Source: Xanthomonas nasturtii
GTDB lineage: Bacteria > Pseudomonadota > Gammaproteobacteria > Xanthomonadales > Xanthomonadaceae
Length of the DNA: 64,000 nt
Direction of reading: 5' to 3'
NCBI RefSeq assembly: GCF_001660815.1
Contig: NZ_LYMI01000067.1
Location: 1 to 64,000, forward strand
Shown: in pieces, positions 1 through 8,539 of the stretch
Numbering within the stretch: position 1 is the stretch's first letter
Layout: every line of letters begins with the position of its first letter
Notes under the pieces: model-generated
Told to the model about the DNA's origin: nothing
What the model saw: the letters and a program-made list of their open reading frames with translations, nothing else
Database searches by the model: none
Translations under genes and position numbers: made by a program

Positions 1-2
1 AC

Positions 3-2165
3 CAGCAAGCAGCCCAGGTGGTGGACGCCAACATTGCCCGTGGCCCAGCTGCGATTGCAGCGACCTATCAAGCTGCTTATCAGCGCAATGGCTGGGACGA
101 CTTCGGCCCTGTGCCAGCGGCCGTGCAGGCTGCCTTGAACCCGGACTCGTTGCAAGCCTCGGACGGCAGGCAGTATCAGCGCGATACCCAGGGCCAGTGG
201 CGACATGATGGTGTTGCTGCCGAAGGCAATGTCCCGTTAGAACTCAATGCAACGCGCGAACGCTTGCAGCCGGCCTTGGAGCAGCATGCGCAGGCAATGG
301 CACAGATGCCGGCAAGGCAAACGCCAACCGCGCAGCAACAAGACCAAGCCAATACCGAAGCGACCTATGCCGCCTATGGCGTTACGCCCAATGCCCAGAC
401 TGCAGGCGCGATCCAGCTTGCGGTGCAACGGACACGTGAGGCAAACGGGATCGATGCAGCGACCAGTTCTTTGGCGTTGGAGCGTGATGCGACCGGTCAA
501 TACTCGGTGGACAGTCCCATCCAGCATTTGAGCCGTGACGCCGATGGTGTGGTGCGTGTTGCAGCAACGACCAGCACTGATGAGATCCATCAGGCACTTG
601 GGCAGCAGCAATCAGTTCGGCAGGAGCAACCACCTTCGACGGGTGCACCCGAGCTGCGCATTGACGCGCAATCGCCCCAAGAGCGCGATGCCTACGATCA
701 AGCATTGCGCGAGGCCAATCGGCAGGGCGTTTCCACGCAAGAGGCGCAACAGGTCGCAAGCTTCGCCGCAACGACCGTCACCGCTCCGCGTGTAGACGAA
801 AGCCAAGCGCCTCAGGCAGCCATTGACGTGCAGCGAGATCGAGACGTTGCACGCACAACCGACGCGCCTGCCGTTGCGGAGACGGCGACTCCTGCTCCTG
901 TCGTGATGCCTGCATCCGTCAACGCGCCGCTGCCAGAAGACGTGCGCCCGGTTGCCAAGCCTACCGAACCGAAGCCCGAGTCTGTCCCACAGCGCGAACC
1001 CCAAGAAACCCGAACATCTGAGGTTGCCGCACCCTCGACAGCCGGCGCAGTCCAACCGAAGGCAGAGGCAGTGGCGCCAGCCTCTGCAAGCGTATCTGCC
1101 CCGAACCTTGGGTCGGCATCATTCGCTTCGACCGTTCCCGATCAAGCGTCTACTCAGGTCGCTGCGCCAGTGTCGCCGGCATCCCATGAAGTGGAAGGGC
1201 TGCGCCTCGGCGACCGAGGGCAAGAAGTCGAGTTCTTGCAGTATCGCTTGCAGCAGGTAGATGCCCGGGGTCCGAACGGCCAGGCCGTGCCGCAAGACGG
1301 GCACTATGGTCCAGAGACCGAGCATGCCGTGAGGCAGTTCCAGCAAGACCAAGGGTTGCCGGCAACGGGCGTTGCCGGCCCAGACCTAGATGCTGCATTG
1401 TCCCAGACACAACACGCGCGCCGAGAAGCTCTGAAACCCATAGAGCCATCATCGGCCAATGCAGCGATGGAGCAGGGCGGTGAGCAGCAAGCCCGAGTAG
1501 GCACGCGACAGAACGATGCGCCATCGGCTGTTCCATTGCAGGCAGAGCAGCAAGAGGCGGTGCGAGCGCCGTCGCCGGCAATTCCAACGCAAAGCGAAGT
1601 GCCGGCGCAGATCGTATTGCCGGAGCGCCAACCCGCTGCCTATGCGTCGTCGCCAGGTTTTGGTGGGACAACTGCCCGCTCTAACGCACACGAACACGAT
1701 GAGGATCGGGTTGAGCAAGCAAGGCCCCTCCAAGATGCCGCTCAGCAGGCGTTTCCCTCTGATCATCGGGATTACGCCTTGTTCTCTGCCATCCAAGCGC
1801 AGCTCCCGAGGGCAACATCTGATGAGAAAACGGCCGAAGTGCTCCATGCCGTCAAAGAGTCAGGGATCGAGCGTGCGGATGAGCTCCGCAAAGTGACCAT
1901 CCAACATGATGTCGCCTTTGTCTTTGGAAAAACGCCCGGCTTTCACTCGGAAACCTCGCTCAACACGCCATCGCCTGGCATCAATCAGACCTTGCAGAAG
2001 ACGGAGGCATTGGATCAACAGCGGGCGCAGGAGATGGTGCAATTTCAGCGCGAGCGCGAAGAAATCGACAAGAACCCAACGGGCCCAGTCATGACGCTCG
2101 CTGCCCACTCTCAGCAACAGGCGATGTCTGGCGGCGATGGAGGCGGTGGTGATGGGGGCGGCTGA
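3..2165 (+). CDS. XVIPCD-like, peptidoglycan-binding modular protein (5' end outside window)
   Basis: The reading frame is open to the left edge (Q-Q-A-A-Q precede the first in-window start, a GTG at 18), so this is the C-terminal part of a longer protein; numbering below counts from that GTG. Residues about 393-465 (GLRLGDRGQEVEFLQ ... YGPETEHAVRQFQQDQGL) match the PG_binding_1 fold. They are followed by a Q/A/P-rich linker and a C-terminal block (about 575-690, beginning PSDHRDYALFSAIQAQLP and containing AFVFGKTPGFHSE) that resembles the XVIPCD signal of Xanthomonadaceae type IV secretion effectors. It ends in a Gly/Asp-rich tail. N-terminal text such as LQASDGRQYQRDTQGQWRHDG looks like a repeat unit of such effectors. 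No catalytic domain is visible here; it may lie upstream. No immunity lipoprotein follows it. The XVIPCD assignment is by eye and moderate. Confidence 0.6.
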   Translation, partial: QQAAQVVDANIARGPAAIAATYQAAYQRNGWDDFGPVPAAVQAALNPDSLQASDGRQYQRDTQGQWRHDGVAAEGNVPLELNATRERLQPALEQHAQAMAQMPARQTPTAQQQDQANTEATYAAYGVTPNAQTAGAIQLAVQRTREANGIDAATSSLALERDATGQYSVDSPIQHLSRDADGVVRVAATTSTDEIHQALGQQQSVRQEQPPSTGAPELRIDAQSPQERDAYDQALREANRQGVSTQEAQQVASFAATTVTAPRVDESQAPQAAIDVQRDRDVARTTDAPAVAETATPAPVVMPASVNAPLPEDVRPVAKPTEPKPESVPQREPQETRTSEVAAPSTAGAVQPKAEAVAPASASVSAPNLGSASFASTVPDQASTQVAAPVSPASHEVEGLRLGDRGQEVEFLQYRLQQVDARGPNGQAVPQDGHYGPETEHAVRQFQQDQGLPATGVAGPDLDAALSQTQHARREALKPIEPSSANAAMEQGGEQQARVGTRQNDAPSAVPLQAEQQEAVRAPSPAIPTQSEVPAQIVLPERQPAAYASSPGFGGTTARSNAHEHDEDRVEQARPLQDAAQQAFPSDHRDYALFSAIQAQLPRATSDEKTAEVLHAVKESGIERADELRKVTIQHDVAFVFGKTPGFHSETSLNTPSPGINQTLQKTEALDQQRAQEMVQFQREREEIDKNPTGPVMTLAAHSQQQAMSGGDGGGGDGGG

Positions 2166-2410
2166 GGCAAGGATTGCCTTCGTCGCAGAGGTCTGGTTTG
2201 CAAGCAGATGGTGCCAACCTCCCTTTATGTCCTGAGAGATATATTAAAGCCTGGAAGAGAGTTGTTAGGGGCGGCGAAAGCGAGGCGTGGCGGGATATAT
2301 GAATTGGATTTGTACAGGTTTCATTAATATTTAAATATACCTATATAATTATATCGGTGGTGGCTTGCGGCATTAGCATTGCCTGGCGCGTTCACCTTAT
2401 TTCAAAACAA
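2166..2410. other. Intergenic, AT-rich tract before oriT
   Basis: No gene is seen between the effector-like frame and the transfer origin. Bases about 2322-2356 are strongly AT-rich (ttaatatttaaatatac and following) compared with the surroundings. That is consistent with a promoter or with a helix-destabilising tract next to an origin of transfer. Confidence 0.5.
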
Positions 2411-2450
2411 CAAGCAAGAGCGCACTTATGGTTTCTGCTTTGCAGAAACC
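2411..2450 (-). other. oriT: Candidate origin of transfer (oriT), IncQ/MobQ type
   Basis: Read on the minus strand, a 9-bp inverted repeat (GGTTTCTGC-AAA-GCAGAAACC, 2450-2430) is followed after one base by TAAGTGCGCTCT (2428-2417). The RSF1010/R1162 oriT, as I recall it, has the same architecture: a GTTTCTC-GAA-GAGAAAC repeat followed by a nic region TAAGTGCGCCCT. The match to that nic core is 11 of 12. The MobA/MobL relaxase gene starts 180 bp away, diverging from the nicked strand as in IncQ plasmids. The sequence match is seen directly; the function is inferred from it. Confidence 0.8.
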
Positions 2451-2452
2451 GT

Positions 2453-2578
2453 GCGCCAACGCTGTGCGTTGGTGCGGTGGCATTGCCACCTCGTTGCTAT
2501 GCTTCGCTAGGCAACACAGCTTCTTCAAAACCCTGAGATTCAAATCTCGTTGTTGTCGAGTTCGCTTATCTCTCGACA
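2453..2578. repeat. Tandem run of five further hairpins between oriT and relaxase gene
   Basis: After the oriT repeat come consecutive inverted repeats: CCAACGC-tgt-GCGTTGG (2456-2472, extendable by a G-U pair and two more pairs), GGTGGC-att-GCCACC (2476-2490), GTTGC...GCAAC (2493-2515), GAGATT/AATCTC (2535-2548) and TGTCGAG-N11-CTCGACA (2554-2578). Spacing is only 0-20 bases. They may be secondary oriT structure, binding sites for accessory Mob proteins, or a structured 5' leader of the relaxase mRNA. Confidence 0.65.
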
Positions 2579-2629
2579 TGGGATGTTATGCCGCTTCTTT
2601 GTGTGCTCCACAAACAGGAGTTTCACAAA

Positions 2630-4279
2630 ATGGCGATTTATCACGCAACAATGAAGTCTTTCAGCCGAGGCAACGGCGACTCGTCGGTCGCAGCAGCGGC
2701 TTACCGAGCAGGGTTTGATCTGCTCGATACAAGCACGGGGCTTGGTCACAATTATTCCCACCGAGGCGGTGTCGATTTCCATCAGATGCTTGCCCCGAAG
2801 GGTGCGCCTTCGTGGTGCTTCGATGCCCAGTATTTTTGGAACGCAAATGAAGCGGCCGAGACGCGCAAGAACGCGCGCGTTTGCCGAGAAGTCGAAGTAT
2901 CGCTTCCGCATCAACTCGATCCACACCAACGAAGAGTGCTCGCTTTGGCGCTTGGTCAATTGCTCGTCGAGCGCTTCCAAGTCGCTGTGCTGGTGGCAGT
3001 CCACACGCCAAGCAAGCTGGGTGATCAGCGCAACCACCATGTGCATTTGCTGATGTCAGCCAGACAGGTCGGGCCAGGTGGACTGGGAGAGCGCGCCTGT
3101 GCTGAGTTTGATGCACGCCAAGGCGGCGGCACACGAGCGTTGCGACAAATCCGCAAAGACATTGCTACCGTCATCAATGCACACTTGAAAAATGCCGGCA
3201 ACGCGGCTCGTGTCGATCATCGCAGTCTCCGAGCACAAGCGCAGGAGGCCGCGCGCAATGGGGAGTTTGAACGCGCCCGCGAACTCACGCGCAGGCCTGG
3301 CAAGCACTTGGGCAAAGCCAAAGTGGCGGTGATGCGCAAAACGAAGTTCACCGCAGAAGTGAAAGGTGCAGGTGGAAAAGCTGCGGCATTAGCGCTTTCG
3401 AAGCTTGTCGCTGAGCACATGAAAAAAAGTGGCAGCTTCGTGCATGAGGTGCCGCCATCTCACAGTCATGCGGCAGCACTTCGGGATCGGGCCAATGCAA
3501 AAGAGTCTGGCTTGGAAGGGCGCACAACGGTTGGGCAGGGGCGATCGTCAGGCGCAGAGCGGGTGCGGCAGATCAAAGAGCGTTTGGCGCGTTCACCAGC
3601 GCCAAGCGCAGGACTCTACACGCCTTATAGCGGTCAGACCCGACATCTTGGTCGCGTGACGCGTCTGGCTCGGTCCTCGGGCCGACAAGACGCGGAGGTC
3701 CTAAACCAAGAGGCGCAACTGATCGAAGACTGGCTCGAAGCGCAGCGCGAGGTGGCTCAGCAGTCTCTCGAAGTCTTGCGGCAGATCCCGGGTATCCAGA
3801 TTGAACCCGAGTTCCAGCGGGCGCACTCCGCACTCATTTGCCGGCGGGTCGACAGCTACGCCACAAAGCCTTTCTTGTTCGAGGACACTGAGATGCTTGC
3901 TCGCTCAATCAGCAGGTATGCCCATACGCTGGTGCGACCCTACAAAGCGCGTGTGGCCGTGCTGGATGCGCAAGCCAAGCTTGTTGAGCAAGAAGGCAGC
4001 GGAGACGCGCAAGCGGTGGCGAGGGCACGCCAGCGTTTAGGGAGGGCAAAGGTGCATGTCTCTCCTCGCATCCAAGCGATCCAGCAATGGCGCATCAAGC
4101 GGGCTCGAAAGACGATGGTGGAAGCAGCTGAGGCCTTGGAGAAGAATTTTGCCCCACAGCCGATCGAGGTGCTGACGCCTGAGGCATCTGGCGATGATGC
4201 GCTTCCACCACAGGCCGAGGCCGAAGGTGATGCCGGGCATTGGGAGTTGAAGTTCCGTCCTCCCAAGCCAAGTCTATGA
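2630..4279 (+). CDS. mobA: MobA/MobL-family relaxase (MOBQ)
   Basis: This is the conjugative relaxase expected to nick the adjacent oriT and lead the strand into a recipient. The N-terminus MAIYHATMKSFSRG closely follows MobA of IncQ plasmids. Tyr25 (AAAAYRAG) sits where the RSF1010/R1162 catalytic tyrosine lies, and the metal-binding motif appears as NHHVHLLMSAR. The start at 2630 is chosen because AGGAG lies 9 bases upstream; an in-frame ATG at 2588 has no such site. The protein is 549 aa, with a basic, helical C-terminal half typical of the family but without a visible primase domain. It carries no coupling protein or secretion genes next to it, so mobilisation would depend on a helper. 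Confidence 0.9.
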   Translation: MAIYHATMKSFSRGNGDSSVAAAAYRAGFDLLDTSTGLGHNYSHRGGVDFHQMLAPKGAPSWCFDAQYFWNANEAAETRKNARVCREVEVSLPHQLDPHQRRVLALALGQLLVERFQVAVLVAVHTPSKLGDQRNHHVHLLMSARQVGPGGLGERACAEFDARQGGGTRALRQIRKDIATVINAHLKNAGNAARVDHRSLRAQAQEAARNGEFERARELTRRPGKHLGKAKVAVMRKTKFTAEVKGAGGKAAALALSKLVAEHMKKSGSFVHEVPPSHSHAAALRDRANAKESGLEGRTTVGQGRSSGAERVRQIKERLARSPAPSAGLYTPYSGQTRHLGRVTRLARSSGRQDAEVLNQEAQLIEDWLEAQREVAQQSLEVLRQIPGIQIEPEFQRAHSALICRRVDSYATKPFLFEDTEMLARSISRYAHTLVRPYKARVAVLDAQAKLVEQEGSGDAQAVARARQRLGRAKVHVSPRIQAIQQWRIKRARKTMVEAAEALEKNFAPQPIEVLTPEASGDDALPPQAEAEGDAGHWELKFRPPKPSL

Positions 4280-4985
4280 TGGCTCAGATATTTCTGACCA
4301 TTGACCGTGCAGCAGACTGATGGTGCGCCTAGGCATTTGGCTGGAAGCTAGGGTCGTCGCAGAATGTTCCCGTCAAATGATCGCAACAACGCCGCCCGCC
4401 ATTGGCACCCGGCGCCGAGACTGAGGCTCCAACCCCAGCGTACAGGAGCCCCGCATGCGGGGCTCTTCTTCGTGTGCAGGACCGCAACCTGGAAAATGGA
4501 GCTGTGCCTATCGACAACAACCAGTCGACAACACGATCAGGCCCTGCGTACTGTGTCGTTCGAACTGCTCTTTGCTGGATCACTGCGAAGCGGAAAACGA
4601 GGGATAGCGATCATGAGTCTGACTAGTCAGCACGCATGGTCGGGCATGATCTGTACGCCTATCTCAAGGATGGACTAACGCGATTGCCGACACAGAAAAC
4701 CAGTGAAATCGAGAACCTGCTGCCCCATCAGTGGATACCAGGCTGATTTGCGTAAGGTGTGTTCCGCGTACGCGCGACTTGGATAGCGTCCCTTGCTATC
4801 CGCACCCCAACATTAGATGTAATATCAGCGCATATTGCTATAGCAGCATTCTTCCAAGGGCGCTTTTTAGAGCGAAGCACTATGAGCGAAGCCTGGGACC
4901 TCGGTCGTTAATTCATCTTGGCTCCCAGATATCGCACGAAGCAAGCAATGGATAAGCAAAACAATGAAAAGGATTCGGAATCTGA
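4280..4985. other. 706-bp gap between mobilisation and defence genes
   Basis: Apart from the hairpin at 4446 I see no convincing gene. Frames of 74-104 codons exist but lack ribosome sites and homology I recognise. A 15-codon frame, MDKQNNEKDSESEWP (4948-4995), overlaps the start of the downstream ATPase gene and could be a leader peptide. GC content falls towards 4985, marking the boundary of the defence cargo. Confidence 0.5.
4446..4470 (+). terminator. Perfect 20-bp palindromic hairpin downstream of relaxase
   Basis: GAGCCCCGCA/TGCGGGGCTC is a perfect inverted repeat at 4446-4465, followed by ttctt. The GC-rich stem and short pyrimidine tail 165 bases after the relaxase stop suggest a rho-independent terminator, though the U-tract is imperfect. 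Confidence 0.55.
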
Positions 4986-6659
4986 ATGGCCATAAAAATT
5001 CATGCTCCATCAAGCAAGATCTTAAAGCGTTCCGAAAAGTTATTCGCACTTCAGCAGGATGACTGGAATGACTACAGCTTCCAGACGCTTTATCACCTTT
5101 ACTATCGCCCGAAAGTAAAGGAGCCGGAAAACGTTACCTACATTGGCGGGGTTAAAATTCTCAAACAGGGCCAAACTGCCGGTTCTCGACTCATCAAGAA
5201 ACCTTTCATTCGGCTAGGGGATGAGTGGGTGTCAGTAGGGACTTCGCTCGACTATTACCAGCGTCTCAATGAGATCCCTCGTAGACATCGCTCGAGAATA
5301 ATGACAGCGCTTCAGGATGCAGTCGCTAACCCGGATCTTGTAAATAAATTCGAGAACGAGGTGGGATGGGGAAAGTCAATTTTTAGGGACACGACAGATT
5401 GGAGGGATTTTATTCGGGATGCGAGAATTCTCTACCAAGGGGATTTCAAAACTCTTGTCGGCATGGACGAATTTTCTTTCCGGCCGGCTGGGGCCGATGA
5501 TCCTATCAATTTTAATTTCGAAGCGCCTAAGCCCCATCACTACTCAGGGTCATATCGACGAATCGGCCCGAGTCGAAACCCAGTTCTGCTGCCTGAGCGA
5601 ATCATCGTTATGGTCGGCCTTAATGGGTCAGGGAAGAGTACGATTTTGTCGAGGCTCTCACATCTCGCCTATGCCTCCCCGCATGAAAGAGTTCAGCCTC
5701 AGTTCGTCGCAATGGGCGAGATCACTCCCAAAGCCATTGGCTTCATGCGGGTGATCACCATTTCCTACAGCGCCTTCGATAGCTTCGCAGTTCCCGGCCT
5801 TGCAGCTAGAGACCTTTCGCAAATTACTGATGACATTGAAAGCGGTGATAGCCGATTTGTGTTTTGTGGCCTTAGAGACGTTGTTGCAGAGGTACGCGAT
5901 GATCTGGAAAAACTGCAGGTCGAAGCAGAAGAAGATCAGAAGATCAAGCCGCCACAGGTATCTATGGAACGGCGTAACTCTACGAGGCTAAAATCGATCG
6001 ATGCGCTTGCGAATGAATTTGAGGAATTGCTTAAAGCAATCAGGAAAAATGGTGGGAGCAAATTGTTTGAAACGGCAATTGAATCGCTGGTAGCCGACCC
6101 ATCATTTCGAGATCTGAAGTTCCAGCTTGCTGACCTCATTTCCAAGCCTCAGAGATCTCGGCGTCATTTCATGAGCTGGAGTACCGGTCATAAAATAGTT
6201 CTGCACGTAATCGTTTCGCTAGTAGCGAACACGAGGCCGCAGTCACTTGTTCTTTTCGACGAGCCGGAAACGCATTTACATCCACCGCTGATGGCCGCTT
6301 TGATGCAAGCAGTTCGGATGATCTTGACGGAGGTTAATGCCTACTGTGTTGTTGCGACACATTCACCTGTGTTGCTGCAGGAGACTCTCGCCTGTCACGT
6401 CCGCTACGTCAGACGCAATGGTGCTGAAATCACCATTGAGAAGCCGAGGATTGAAACATTCGGGGAAAATATCGGCATCCTTACTTACGATAGTTTTGGA
6501 CTTACCGCAGCGAGCACCGACTACCACAATGCTCTCGACAAGCTGGCCGAAGAATGCGACTCCATTGAGAAGGTGGAAACGGCTTTCGAACACGGCCTTA
6601 GTGCCCAAGCCCGCGCTTACGTGCTTTCCAAGCAAGCGAAGCGTAGGTTGAAGGAATGA
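4986..6659 (+). CDS. Septu-like AAA ATPase (PtuA-type)
   Basis: Predicted ATPase partner of the HNH nuclease encoded directly downstream, by analogy with the Septu anti-phage system (PtuA-PtuB), in which the ATPase controls the nuclease. Walker A is GLNGSGKST (211-219), an ABC-signature-like SWSTGHK is at 397-403, Walker B is LVLFDEPETHLHP (421-433) and the switch histidine lies in ATHSPVLLQE (458 on). About 200 residues precede the ATPase core and are not recognised. The start has AAGGA 11 bases upstream. Its stop overlaps the next start (ATGA), implying translational coupling. Base composition is lower in GC than the chromosome to the right. It could instead be another OLD-like ATPase/HNH defence pair; the general type is firm, the Septu name less so. 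Confidence 0.75.
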   Translation: MAIKIHAPSSKILKRSEKLFALQQDDWNDYSFQTLYHLYYRPKVKEPENVTYIGGVKILKQGQTAGSRLIKKPFIRLGDEWVSVGTSLDYYQRLNEIPRRHRSRIMTALQDAVANPDLVNKFENEVGWGKSIFRDTTDWRDFIRDARILYQGDFKTLVGMDEFSFRPAGADDPINFNFEAPKPHHYSGSYRRIGPSRNPVLLPERIIVMVGLNGSGKSTILSRLSHLAYASPHERVQPQFVAMGEITPKAIGFMRVITISYSAFDSFAVPGLAARDLSQITDDIESGDSRFVFCGLRDVVAEVRDDLEKLQVEAEEDQKIKPPQVSMERRNSTRLKSIDALANEFEELLKAIRKNGGSKLFETAIESLVADPSFRDLKFQLADLISKPQRSRRHFMSWSTGHKIVLHVIVSLVANTRPQSLVLFDEPETHLHPPLMAALMQAVRMILTEVNAYCVVATHSPVLLQETLACHVRYVRRNGAEITIEKPRIETFGENIGILTYDSFGLTAASTDYHNALDKLAEECDSIEKVETAFEHGLSAQARAYVLSKQAKRRLKE

Positions 6660-7549
6660 GGAATCTTCCCTTACCACATCGCGACTTGTCACGGGATGAT
6701 CTGATCGCCTCCATTCGTAAGTACAGATATCGTGGCGTAAGAGGGCATCAGTTGACCGAAGATAACATCACGAGCCTGCTCGCCATCTACGATCGCTATG
6801 ACGGTGACATGGGTGCAGCCAGTGAGATGCTGAAGGGTAATGATTTCCCTGCGTCATTGATTGATGCGCTGGACGCCGCTTATGACAAAACGCAGGAAGA
6901 TCGCGCTCTTTATCCGCTGCGTCAACGCCTGTTCAAGGACGTGGGGCTGTGTCCCGTCTGCGGCATCAAGACCGCTTCTGAACTTGACCACTTTTTACCT
7001 CGGGCCCACTTCAAGCCACTGGCGATCTATGCGCGAAATCTCATACCAAGTTGCCACGATTGCAACCACATCAAGCTCGCCGGCTTTGGGAATCAGAGTG
7101 GGGATGAGTTGGCTTTTATCCACGCCTATTTTGACTCGCTGCCTGACTTGAATTTTTTGGAGGCTAAGATTGATATCTATCAAGGAGGGCTGGTCGTCAC
7201 TTTCCAGGTGTCGACAAATGTTGGGCTGGATGAGGACATCAGTAATCGATTGAGGAACCAGATTAAAAGGCTTGAACTGAACGAGCGTTATGAAAAAGAA
7301 ATCAACACCTTTATCATGTCGCATGCAACCGCAGCCCACCGCGAATACGCTCGGGGTGGTCATGCAGGTGTTAGTAATCACTTAAATATTCAAGCCCGTC
7401 ATGAAGCTCATGAACTTTACACCAACCATTGGCGCCCGACGCTTCTGCGAGCTCTTGCGAGACATGATGCTTTCGTGAATGGTGGGTTTGTCGATGTTTT
7501 TAGGGTGCCTCAGCACATTTTGGACGACCTGTTTGAAAATTCAGATTGA
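6656..7549 (+). CDS. HNH endonuclease, partner of the ATPase (PtuB-type)
   Basis: A 297-aa protein with a zinc-containing HNH core: C99-P-V-C102, a SELDHFLPR segment with D111-H112, N128, and C133-H-D-C136-N-H138. The first 95 residues are helical and may form the surface that meets the ATPase; the C-terminal 150 residues are not recognised. Coupling to the ATPase gene by a 4-base overlap points to a two-component complex that would cut nucleic acid when the ATPase senses infection, as known for Septu. No reverse transcriptase is present, so it is not the retron form of this effector pair. Confidence 0.75.
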   Translation: MRNLPLPHRDLSRDDLIASIRKYRYRGVRGHQLTEDNITSLLAIYDRYDGDMGAASEMLKGNDFPASLIDALDAAYDKTQEDRALYPLRQRLFKDVGLCPVCGIKTASELDHFLPRAHFKPLAIYARNLIPSCHDCNHIKLAGFGNQSGDELAFIHAYFDSLPDLNFLEAKIDIYQGGLVVTFQVSTNVGLDEDISNRLRNQIKRLELNERYEKEINTFIMSHATAAHREYARGGHAGVSNHLNIQARHEAHELYTNHWRPTLLRALARHDAFVNGGFVDVFRVPQHILDDLFENSD

Positions 7550-7627
7550 TCGTTCTCGGTGGGAGTGCTAGCTTGAGAAGTTGATTCAGATTTCGCTGAC
7601 TAAATTGTAAATTATTTTTCTTGGGGA

Positions 7628-8491
7628 ATGCATATCCAGATGGCGGATAAAAGCAAAGAAGTGCTGGGGTTGTGTGCGCTGTGTGGTCCTGATTGTGACA
7701 AGCAAAAAGCATTGAGGATGAGCCACCATTTGACGAAGTCAACGTACAAATACTTCTGTAGGTCAAAAGCTGAAGGTACGAAGCTGCTACTGTCGCAGGA
7801 AGGTGAGAAGGTGTTTTCGTTAGGTAAGCAGATCGTTCAAAATTTGCTCTGCGATGAATGCGAAAGACTGATGTCCAAGGAGGGTGAGGATTATTTTTCA
7901 ACCGAAGTGCTAAAAATAGACAGAAAAAAAAACCTGCCATCGCCGATTTATCGTATCCTTCGACAGAGATTGGTGCCAGCTTGGAACTGTTTGGCACCAC
8001 GGGCGATTTATAACAAAAATTTGGTTCTGAGTGTTGGAAGTAATTTTTTTCCAGCCATCAAATCACGTCAGCTATATCATTATGCGGTAGGTTTTTTCTG
8101 GAAGGCCACATTTAAGGGGTGGCCACAATGCCCCCCGCTACCTCTCGATCAAGCCCTGATTGAGCAGATGCGCAAGTTTCTGCTAGGTGGGGATTTCGTC
8201 CAAGGGTACATCGTCAGGGTTGTTCCATCATTCTGGCATGAGAAAAATGGAGTGGCCCTTCCAAGTCTCATCCAAGGGCAACCATATTTCTCGGTCCTGC
8301 AATTCGATTTTTATTTCGAGAGAGCTGAGGCGCAGTACAAGAGCGCCATGTCGATGGACGCTGTGCCACTGCTTTACACTGTAGACTCGATTAAGTCCGA
8401 ACGGTCGTATCGCGGCATGGTTGCAAACTATAAGAGGGCTAAGCAAAGTGCCTCTGCAGCAGGAACAGAGCTGTCTTGGTTAGACCAATAG
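7628..8491 (+). CDS. Unrecognised CxxC/SHH/CxxC protein, HNH-like zinc site
   Basis: I do not recognise this 287-aa protein as a named family. Its N-terminal 80 residues have C16-A-L-C19, S32-H33-H34 and C75-D-E-C78-E. This layout resembles treble-clef/HNH-like domains of uncharacterised defence-associated proteins (CxxC ... SH ... CxxCE). The remainder is mixed alpha/beta with aromatic patches and no further motif. The start is uncertain: the ATG at 7628 has only gggga directly before it, and a second ATG (MADKSKE) lies at 7640. It follows the Septu-like pair by 78 AT-rich bases in the same direction and shares its low GC, so it may have arrived with it. Confidence 0.6.
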   Translation: MHIQMADKSKEVLGLCALCGPDCDKQKALRMSHHLTKSTYKYFCRSKAEGTKLLLSQEGEKVFSLGKQIVQNLLCDECERLMSKEGEDYFSTEVLKIDRKKNLPSPIYRILRQRLVPAWNCLAPRAIYNKNLVLSVGSNFFPAIKSRQLYHYAVGFFWKATFKGWPQCPPLPLDQALIEQMRKFLLGGDFVQGYIVRVVPSFWHEKNGVALPSLIQGQPYFSVLQFDFYFERAEAQYKSAMSMDAVPLLYTVDSIKSERSYRGMVANYKRAKQSASAAGTELSWLDQ

Positions 8492-8539
8492 CTGCCGCCC
8501 GAAAAATTTATGTGTCCGTTTTATGTTGAGACCCTCACC

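Noticed and set aside
4364-4678. Possible genes of 74-104 codons in the gap after mobA
   Set aside because: No ribosome site, overlapping alternatives, and no recognisable protein pattern.
4280-4985. Retron RNA or reverse transcriptase beside the ATPase/HNH pair
   Set aside because: Looked for because such pairs serve as retron effectors; no reverse-transcriptase gene or typical msr/msd structure is present.
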